Below are positions 58,571 to 64,000 of a DNA stretch of 64,000 nucleotides, in pieces. Position 1 is the first letter of the stretch, and every line of letters starts with the position of its first letter. The position numbers were made by a program, and so were the translations under genes. Under the pieces are notes generated by a model. The model ran no database searches. It was not told where the DNA came from and was given only the letters and a program-made list of their open reading frames with translations. This DNA is from Streptomyces aurantiacus (lineage in GTDB: Bacteria; Actinomycetota; Actinomycetes; Streptomycetales; Streptomycetaceae), in NCBI RefSeq assembly GCF_027107535.1, contig NZ_CP114283.1:1550001-1614000 (forward strand), read 5' to 3'.

Positions 58571-59455
58571 GTGGCACGCACCACCGCCCGCATCGCACTG
58601 GTCACCTGCCGGGAGGTGCGGGAGTCCGGCTACGACCGTGACCTGCCCGTCCTCGCGGACGCGGTGCGGCGGGCGGGCGCGGACACCTCCGTCGTGTGCT
58701 GGGACGACCCCGACGTCGAGTGGGGCGGCTTCGACCTCGCCGTGATCCGGTCCACCTGGGACTACAGCTGGCGGGCCGCCGAGTTCCTGGCGTGGGCCGA
58801 CCGCTGCGGGGCCGCGACGACGCTGGCCAACCCGCCGGCGGTCGTGCGGTGGAACGCGGACAAGCGGTACCTGGGCGACCTGGCGGCCGCCGGGGTGCCC
58901 GTCGTCGAGACCCGGTACCTCGTTCCGGGTGACCCGGCCGAGCTGCCCGCCGACGGCGAGTACGTCGTCAAGCCGACCTCGGGGGCCGGCGCCCGGTACG
59001 CGGCCCGCTACACGTCCGAGGACCACGAGGGCGCCGTACGGCACCTGGAGCGGATGCACGCCGAAGGGCTGACCGCGATGGTGCAGCCGTACGTACGGAG
59101 CATCGACACGGCGGGCGAACGGGCCCTCCAGTTCTTCGGCGGGCGCTTCCTCCACGCCATCCGCAAGGGCGCCGTCCTCGAACCCGGCACCGCGTACGAC
59201 GACGACAAGGTCCCGCACCCGAACCTGCGGACCTGGGAGCCGAGCGCCGCCGAACTCGCCGTCGCCGAGCGGGCGTTGGCCGCCGTACCGGGTGCGCCGG
59301 AGCTGCTCTACGCCCGCGTGGACCTGGTGGACGGCGACGACGGGGCACCGCGCGTCATGGAGCTGGAACTCGTCGAGCCCAACCTCTTCCTCTTCCTGCA
59401 CGAGGCCTCCGTGCCGGTCGTCGCCGAGACGGTCGTCAAAGCCGGCGCCCGGTGA
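58571..59455 (+). CDS. ATP-grasp family ligase
   Basis: A 294-residue carboxylate-amine/thiol ligase-fold enzyme. The N-terminal domain has IALVTCREVRESGYDRDLPV and LAVIRSTWDYSWRAAEFLAW, a segment characteristic of the RimK/DcsG-like ATP-grasps. The core has YVVKPTSGAGARYAARY (ATP phosphate loop Lys) and a metal-binding RVMELELVEPNLFLFLHE. It would activate a carboxylate as acyl phosphate and join it to an amine; the substrate is not known. Start is GTG 58571 with GAGGAG 7 nt upstream. Alone on the plus strand, tail to tail with the operon at 59466. Confidence 0.82.
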   Translation: MARTTARIALVTCREVRESGYDRDLPVLADAVRRAGADTSVVCWDDPDVEWGGFDLAVIRSTWDYSWRAAEFLAWADRCGAATTLANPPAVVRWNADKRYLGDLAAAGVPVVETRYLVPGDPAELPADGEYVVKPTSGAGARYAARYTSEDHEGAVRHLERMHAEGLTAMVQPYVRSIDTAGERALQFFGGRFLHAIRKGAVLEPGTAYDDDKVPHPNLRTWEPSAAELAVAERALAAVPGAPELLYARVDLVDGDDGAPRVMELELVEPNLFLFLHEASVPVVAETVVKAGAR

Positions 59456-59465
59456 CGGTCCGGGG

Positions 59466-60074
59466 TCACGGCCCGGCGACGGCCACCCGCTGAAGCAGCC
59501 CCCAGGTGAACTCCGCCACGCAGTCCCGCCGTACGTCCGAACCGTCCGGCGCCGTGAACGCCAGCCCCCACCGCGTCGGCGCCGTCCCCTCCATCGGCCG
59601 CGCCGGTGCGAAGGCGCGGGCGGCCTCGTCGACCGTGCAGGACCAGGGCGTCAGGTCCTCCAGCGTGCGCGGCGCGGGGGAGGGGGCGTCCGGGGCGCGG
59701 ACCAGCCACTCGTTCCAGGCGACGCCGCCCGGGGCCACCAGCACCTCGAAGCGCAGGTCCGGCCAGAGGGGCACCGGCCACAGGAACGCCTCGCAGGACA
59801 GGTCGCCGATCCGCCGGGGCACCACCGACTCCGCCTCGCCCAGGATCGAGCGGTACCGGGAGACCGCGCCCCGGCTCCGCGGCGCGTGCCGCATGGCCTG
59901 CCAACGACGGTTGGCCTCACGCATCTGCGCCACGGAGACGCCCAGTGCGTGACGGGCGTCCTCCACGAGGTCGGGGTTGTGGTCGGCCATGCGGCGCAGC
60001 AGGACGAGCTGGAAGTCGAGCGGGGTGAACGGGCCAGGGCTAGCCGGTCGCTTCGCGGGAGGCATGCGTCCCAT
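59466..60074 (-). CDS. Uncharacterised protein, last gene of the right-edge operon
   Basis: A 202-residue cytosolic protein I do not recognise. It opens with a basic Pro-rich stretch, then LDFQLVLLRRMADHNPDLVE, WQAMRHAP and a tryptophan-rich C-terminal half (WPVPLWPDLRFEVLVAPG, WNEWLVRAP, EFTWGLLQRV). No signal peptide or membrane segment. It overlaps the end of the FkbM gene by 35 nt (60040-60074), or by 26 nt if the start is the ATG at 60065, so it is probably co-translated. Role unknown. Confidence 0.65.
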   Translation of the reverse strand: MGRMPPAKRPASPGPFTPLDFQLVLLRRMADHNPDLVEDARHALGVSVAQMREANRRWQAMRHAPRSRGAVSRYRSILGEAESVVPRRIGDLSCEAFLWPVPLWPDLRFEVLVAPGGVAWNEWLVRAPDAPSPAPRTLEDLTPWSCTVDEAARAFAPARPMEGTAPTRWGLAFTAPDGSDVRRDCVAEFTWGLLQRVAVAGP

Positions 60075-60873
60075 CGTGTCGTACCCGCTGTGCGTGCTGC
60101 TCGCCCGGGCGCCGGCCGTCCGGGAGGAACAGCACCGAGTTCACGTACCGGACGTACCCGGAGCCCCGGAAGGGCCGCACCCGGCGCAGCAGGCCCTGCG
60201 CGGCCACGTGCGAGGTACGCGCCTGGTGGGCCTCCAGGTCGAAGGAGGACAGCGGCACCCAGGTGTCGCCGGGCAGCACCCAGCCCTCGTATCCCCGCTC
60301 GGCGAGATGGGACACCACCGTGTCGACGGGCTGGATGCGCGCCTCCAGCTCGACGAACAGGGCCGGGCGGTCGCGGGTGAGCAGGGTTTTTGCCCCGTGC
60401 AGCACCGCCAGCTCGTTGCCGTCCACATCGATCTTGACGAAGCCGACGTCGTGGAGGTTCAGGCTGTCCAGGGTCAGGCAGGGGACGTCCACGGACTGGG
60501 CGTGGATGTCCCGCCGGACGAGGGACGAGACGCCCCGGTCGCCCTTGTCGCCGGCCGGCAGCCACAGGTGGGCCGTGCCGGACCGGTCGCTCGCGGCCGC
60601 GTGGACGACCCGGACGTTCCCGGGGGTCGTGGCGGCGAGCAGCCGGGCCAGGTGCGGGACCGGCTCGACCGTCACCACGCGGCGTGCCCGGTCCGACAGG
60701 CGGCGTGTCCAGGGGCCGTACCAGCCGCCCACGTCCACCGCGGTGCCGCAGTCGGGCGGGCAGAGGTCGCCGAGCCGGGCCAGCTCGGGCTCGAAGCGCG
60801 GATAGACGAAGCGGGCGGCCGCGGCGACCAGGCGCACCGGCACGAGGGGGGCCAGACGGGCTGCCAGGGTCAT
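60040..60873 (-). CDS. FkbM-family SAM-dependent methyltransferase
   Basis: A 277-residue class I methyltransferase of the FkbM group, which O-methylates sugars or natural products. SAM-binding motif I is AVDVGGWYGPWTRRL, motif II VVTVEPVPHLARLL, and the hallmark segment is VGFVKIDVDGNELAVLHGAK. The C-terminal 40 residues are basic. Its ATG overlaps the stop of the Trm112-like gene (ATGA). It belongs to the six-gene overlapping operon, which suggests methylation of a hydroxyl on the operon's product. Confidence 0.88.
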   Translation of the reverse strand: MTLAARLAPLVPVRLVAAAARFVYPRFEPELARLGDLCPPDCGTAVDVGGWYGPWTRRLSDRARRVVTVEPVPHLARLLAATTPGNVRVVHAAASDRSGTAHLWLPAGDKGDRGVSSLVRRDIHAQSVDVPCLTLDSLNLHDVGFVKIDVDGNELAVLHGAKTLLTRDRPALFVELEARIQPVDTVVSHLAERGYEGWVLPGDTWVPLSSFDLEAHQARTSHVAAQGLLRRVRPFRGSGYVRYVNSVLFLPDGRRPGEQHAQRVRHDGTHASREATG

Positions 60874-61169
60874 GAGGTCATCATCCCGGGGCTCTGGGGG
60901 CCGCGGGCGGAGCCGTTGACGTCGCCGTCCCCGTTGATGCGCAGCAGCAGTGCCTCGTGTTCGGTGTCCGTCACCTGCTCTCCGGAGGACGGGAGCAGTT
61001 GAGGGATGCCGTCCACGATCGGGTAACGGCGGCGCAGACGCGGGTTGTAGAGGGCGCCCTCAGTGCTCTCGGCGCCCTCAGTGCTCACCGTCTCCTTCTC
61101 GAGGAGATGCAGCGGCCCCTTGTCCAGCGGGCACGCCAGTATCCTCAGCAGCGGGTCGTCCGGATTCAT
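60870..61169 (-). CDS. Trm112-like protein
   Basis: A 99-residue protein with the Trm112 N-terminus DDPLLRILACPLDKGPLHLL and YPIVDGIPQLLP. Trm112 proteins act as stabilising partners of methyltransferases and also occur alone in actinobacteria. Only one zinc-type Cys (ACP) is present where CPxCxxxL would be expected. An STEGA repeat and a Gly-rich tail are added. The start ATG 61169 (GGGAG upstream) lies 92 nt inside the upstream transporter gene. Neighbouring methyltransferases on both sides make a partner role plausible. Confidence 0.78.
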   Translation of the reverse strand: MNPDDPLLRILACPLDKGPLHLLEKETVSTEGAESTEGALYNPRLRRRYPIVDGIPQLLPSSGEQVTDTEHEALLLRINGDGDVNGSARGPQSPGMMTS

Positions 61170-62088
61170 CACTGATCAACTCCCTTTTGGGTTGCGGGGG
61201 TTGCGGCTTGGCCGGTGGGTCGTGCTTGGGCATCGCGAGGAGCACGGAGACCGCCAGCGCCGTACCGCCGATGCGCAGCGCCAGCCGCAGCGGGTCCTCC
61301 GGCAGCGCCTCGCCGAACGCGAGGGTGCCGAGCACCGCCGTGAACAGACACGTCACCGTCGTGCAGACCGGAACGATCAGCGAGGCCCGGCAGCGCTGCA
61401 GCGCCGCCTGCGACATGATCAGGCCGAACACGCCGGTGAAGAGCAGGAGATACGGGTACGGGGAGCGCAGCAGAGCGAGCACCGCGCCGCCGAACCCGCT
61501 CGCGGTGAGATGGCTCGACACGCCCTTGATGGCCAGTGAGCTGACCCCGTACAGCAGGCCCACCGCCACGCCGTACTCGACGCCCGTCGTCGGCATGCGG
61601 TGCCGGTGGCGGGCGCGGCGCTCGGCCGATCCGTACAGCCAGACACCCAGCGCGAGCGACGGGACGCAGACGAGCAGGATCAGCGGGGCGGGGGCGCTGT
61701 GGCTGACCGTGTCGGAGCCCTCCTTCAGGGAGAGCACCACCATGAGGAGCGCCAGGAGGATCGCGCCGAGCGCGTACCGCTCGCGGCCCGAGGTCTCCTC
61801 GCCGAGCAGCACGGACGAGAGCAGGACGAGGATGACGAGGCCGGAGACGAAGATGCCCTGCGCGGCGGCGATCGGCAGGGTGCGGTAGACGACGAGCTGC
61901 GCGCCGAAGCCCGAGGCCAGGGAGAGGGACCCGCCGATCCACAACGGGCTGCCGAGGACCAGCCGCAGGAGGCGGGCGGGCTGTCGCACACTCACCTCGG
62001 GCAGTGCCGCCAACGCCCGTTTCTCCAGCACGAATCCGGCGCTGTACAACAGGTTCGCCAGCAGGGCCGCGGCCACTCCCCACCACAT
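61078..62088 (-). CDS. EamA/DMT-family transporter
   Basis: A 336-residue membrane protein with about ten hydrophobic helices in two EamA-like halves (ALLANLLYSAGFVLEKRALA; VAVGLLYGVSSLAIKGVSSH; VPVCTTVTCLFTAVLGTLAF). It would export a small molecule or metabolite. The last helix ends near 61225. The remaining tail (about 50 residues, Pro/Ala/Gly-rich) reads through the start of the Trm112-like gene, a 92-nt same-strand overlap in another frame. Its ATG lies 3 nt after the methyltransferase stop. Confidence 0.85.
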   Translation of the reverse strand: MWWGVAAALLANLLYSAGFVLEKRALAALPEVSVRQPARLLRLVLGSPLWIGGSLSLASGFGAQLVVYRTLPIAAAQGIFVSGLVILVLLSSVLLGEETSGRERYALGAILLALLMVVLSLKEGSDTVSHSAPAPLILLVCVPSLALGVWLYGSAERRARHRHRMPTTGVEYGVAVGLLYGVSSLAIKGVSSHLTASGFGGAVLALLRSPYPYLLLFTGVFGLIMSQAALQRCRASLIVPVCTTVTCLFTAVLGTLAFGEALPEDPLRLALRIGGTALAVSVLLAMPKHDPPAKPQPPQPKRELISDESGRPAAEDTGVPAGQGAAASPREGDGEH

Positions 62089-62091
62089 GGT

Positions 62092-62832
62092 CTACGTCCT
62101 TCGCGCGTGCAGCAGAAGGATCGAGGACATCGACGGGGCGCGGCACGCCAGCCGGTCCAGTGGGCGCAGCGGCCGCGGCACGCCGTGGAAGGGCGCGCCC
62201 CGCAGCGCCGCGACCTCGAAGCCCGACGCGCTCACGAACTCCCGCAGTGCGCGGGCCGTGTAGAGCCGCAGATGGCCCACCACCTCCGAGCCGGGGCGGC
62301 CGTGGATCGCGCGCAGGCTCACCTCGGAGAAGACGGGCTGGACACCGGCGAGGAGCAGGGCGCGGTTGTACCAGGCGGCCAGATTCGGGGTGGAGAGCAT
62401 GAGATGACCTCCCGGGCGCAGGATCCGGTGGATCTCGTCGAGTGCCGCGTCCGGGTCGACGAGGTGCTCGATCACCTCGCTGAACAGGACGGCGTCGGCG
62501 GAGGCGGACCTGAACGGCAGCCCGCCGTCGGTGAGTTCACCGCGTACCGCGTACGGGAGATGGGCGTGGGCGCGTCTGAGGGCGTCCTGGGACCAGTCGA
62601 CGCCGATGATGCGGTGGCCGGCGAGGAGCGGTGCGGCCGTCGCGGCCGCGGTGCCGTCGCCGCAGCCGATGTCGATGACCGTGCGCGGACCGGACGTTGC
62701 CGGGCCGAGCGCGTCGGCGAGCATCCGGGCCTGGCGCAGGCTCCGGGGCGTGCCGGAGGCGACCGGGACGGCCGGATCCTCGTAGAAGTCCCGCAGGCCG
62801 TGCGGGGGCCGGCGGGGCGGGGCCGTGGTCAT
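62092..62832 (-). CDS. Class I SAM-dependent methyltransferase
   Basis: A 246-residue Methyltransf_11/UbiE-like enzyme. Motif I is TVIDIGCGDGTAAATAA, motif II GVDWSQDALRRA, and post-motif ADAVLFSEVIEHLVDPDAAL with LRPGGHLMLSTPN. The C-terminal region has a hydrophobic helix. The substrate is unknown. Its start overlaps the stop of the condensation-like gene (ATGA). Confidence 0.87.
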   Translation of the reverse strand: MTTAPPRRPPHGLRDFYEDPAVPVASGTPRSLRQARMLADALGPATSGPRTVIDIGCGDGTAAATAAPLLAGHRIIGVDWSQDALRRAHAHLPYAVRGELTDGGLPFRSASADAVLFSEVIEHLVDPDAALDEIHRILRPGGHLMLSTPNLAAWYNRALLLAGVQPVFSEVSLRAIHGRPGSEVVGHLRLYTARALREFVSASGFEVAALRGAPFHGVPRPLRPLDRLACRAPSMSSILLLHARRT

Positions 62833-64000
62833 GGGGCACTCTCCGTGGCGTGTTCCGTCGCGTGCAGATAGTGCTCGAAGAGGTCACGCAGGTGGCAGCC
62901 GTCACCGTGGCTCAGCAGGGCGCGGGACCAGCGCAGCGCCACGTGCAGGCGGCCCGCCGTGGAGGCCGTCGTCACCGTCAGGCCCCGCGGCATGCGGGCC
63001 GGCGCCGAGAACCAGACGGCGTGCGCCCGCCCCGCCTCCTCGCCGAAGTCGAGGGCGTACGGAACGCGGCCGATGTTGCTGAGCAGGGTGGTGGACGTCC
63101 AGGGCCCGGCGGCTCTCCGCAGCCCTCTGGTGAACGCGGCCCGCCAGGCCACCGGGACCACCGGAGCCGTCAAGAGGGAAGCCCCGTGGCCCAGTTGCGG
63201 CCGCGGCTGGGCCTTGAGCGCGCGGGTGCGGTCCGCCGTACGACACAGCAGCGCGGTCATGTCCGAGGCGTCCAGCTCCTCGGGGGCGAAGGAGACCTCC
63301 ACCAGACGGGTGCCGTTGCCGATCGGCATGTCCGTGCCGCGCGGGCGGTCGTCGACCGGCATCGTGATGCGCAGCGGGCGCGGGCGGGCGCCGTGCTCCC
63401 GGTTCCAGTGGGCGATCATCAGGGCGGTGGCGACCATGAGCTGGTCGTTCACGGTGTACGGGGAGCCCTTGGGCCGGTGCGGGACGTTGAACTCGGCGAC
63501 GAGCAGCCCGTTTCCGGGGGACGGCTCGGGGGCGCCGTGCGCCACCCGGGCGGGCGGCGCCCAGGTGGAGGGGGTGTCGACGGCGCTCGGGGTCTCGGCC
63601 GTCGTGCGCTTCGGGGGCGCCGCCGGGGAGTTGTCGCGGCCGCCGTACAGCTCCGCCGCGGTCGCCAGGACCCGCAGACACGCCGGACCGTCCAGGGCGG
63701 TGTGGTTGATGGTGAGGAACAGGACCGTGTCGTCGGCCTGCGGATCGCGGACGACCTCCAGGCGGATCGGCGGCGACGCCGAGAGCGGCGGGGCGTCGCG
63801 CAGTGCCCGGTCCCGGGCGTGCTTCAGCGCGTCCCGGTCCGGCTCCGGGAACAGCACGGCCTCCACGTCGGCGTCGGGGGTGAGCTCCCACTCGTACCGC
63901 CGCCCGTACCAGGGGCGCGCCGCCTCGCGCATCAGGATCCGGGGGTGGCGGTGCAGGGCCCCGGCGAACGCCCTGCGCAGGCGGTCCGGGTCGAGGCGCC
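62829..64000 (-). CDS. Condensation-domain-like acyltransferase (5' end beyond the window)
   Basis: Partial: 390 codons visible, and the frame continues open to the right edge (LDPDRLRRAFAGALHRHPRI precedes an internal ATG at 63932), so the true start is outside. The fold is that of the chloramphenicol acetyltransferase/condensation superfamily, like PapA or NRPS C domains. The active site reads LTINHTALDGPACLRVL: HxxxDG is kept but the preceding His of HHxxxDG is Asn. A downstream DFGEEAGRAH may correspond to the DFGWG motif. It would make an ester or amide bond. First visible gene of the six-gene operon. Confidence 0.8.
   Translation of the reverse strand, partial: RLDPDRLRRAFAGALHRHPRILMREAARPWYGRRYEWELTPDADVEAVLFPEPDRDALKHARDRALRDAPPLSASPPIRLEVVRDPQADDTVLFLTINHTALDGPACLRVLATAAELYGGRDNSPAAPPKRTTAETPSAVDTPSTWAPPARVAHGAPEPSPGNGLLVAEFNVPHRPKGSPYTVNDQLMVATALMIAHWNREHGARPRPLRITMPVDDRPRGTDMPIGNGTRLVEVSFAPEELDASDMTALLCRTADRTRALKAQPRPQLGHGASLLTAPVVPVAWRAAFTRGLRRAAGPWTSTTLLSNIGRVPYALDFGEEAGRAHAVWFSAPARMPRGLTVTTASTAGRLHVALRWSRALLSHGDGCHLRDLFEHYLHATEHATESAP

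Overview
The window is a high-GC (roughly 70% or more), densely coding actinobacterial chromosome segment, almost certainly from a Streptomyces. Evidence: the codon bias (G/C third positions), many GTG starts, 4-nt ATGA/GTGA gene overlaps, and the content and order of housekeeping genes (dnaG, an hrdA-type sigma factor, a divergent mbl, matB). From memory this matches the S. coelicolor SCO2440s-SCO2480s neighbourhood in reverse order. It looks like core chromosome rather than an island: there is no integrase, transposase, phage gene, rRNA or CRISPR array.

Layout. 0-7 kb: a Tat-type secreted protein cut by the left edge, an SDR oxidoreductase, a beta-carbonic anhydrase translationally coupled to a SulP anion transporter, and a divergent OmpR-type two-component pair whose regulator has a very long repeat linker. 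7-11 kb: assimilatory nitrite reductase (nirB, nirD) with a second FAD oxidoreductase, behind GlnR-like boxes. 11.5-14 kb: a sensor-domain membrane protein and a NarL-type two-component system. 14-21 kb: a TSUP permease, a class F sortase with a membrane-anchored secreted protein, a SoxR-type FMN reductase, a kinase-like phosphotransferase, a VOC protein and a thermolysin-type protease. 21-26 kb: assimilatory nitrate reductase (nasA), a DUF218 protein and a CbiX-type chelatase. NasA, NirBD and the chelatase (siroheme supply) together form a nitrate-to-ammonium route.

26-39.5 kb: dGTPase, ferredoxin reductase, DnaG, an uncharacterised two-gene unit (duplicated-domain protein plus AbiEii-like nucleotidyltransferase), the sigma factor, a heterodimeric ABC exporter, a xylulokinase-like kinase and a YtxH-like protein. 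39.7-40.1 kb: two tandem tRNA-Asn genes, a rho-independent terminator and a CAU-anticodon tRNA. 40.4-48 kb: a fructan utilisation locus with a LacI regulator, an intracellular GH32 enzyme, a sugar ABC importer without its own ATPase and a divergent secreted GH32 enzyme. The divergent promoters carry matching candidate LacI operators.

48-57 kb: a GAF histidine kinase with an eroded ATPase domain, mbl, then a malonate locus (carboxyltransferase, matB, MatC-like transporter, divergent GntR regulator with several operator-like palindromes) and a peptidase E-like protein. 57-64 kb: a MerR-PP2C fusion, an ATP-grasp enzyme, and a tightly overlapping six-gene operon running off the right edge (condensation-like acyltransferase, SAM methyltransferase, EamA transporter, Trm112-like protein, FkbM methyltransferase, unknown protein). 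That operon looks like an undescribed small biosynthetic unit. The right-edge operon, the AbiEii-like pair and the two unusual regulators are the best candidates for new biology.
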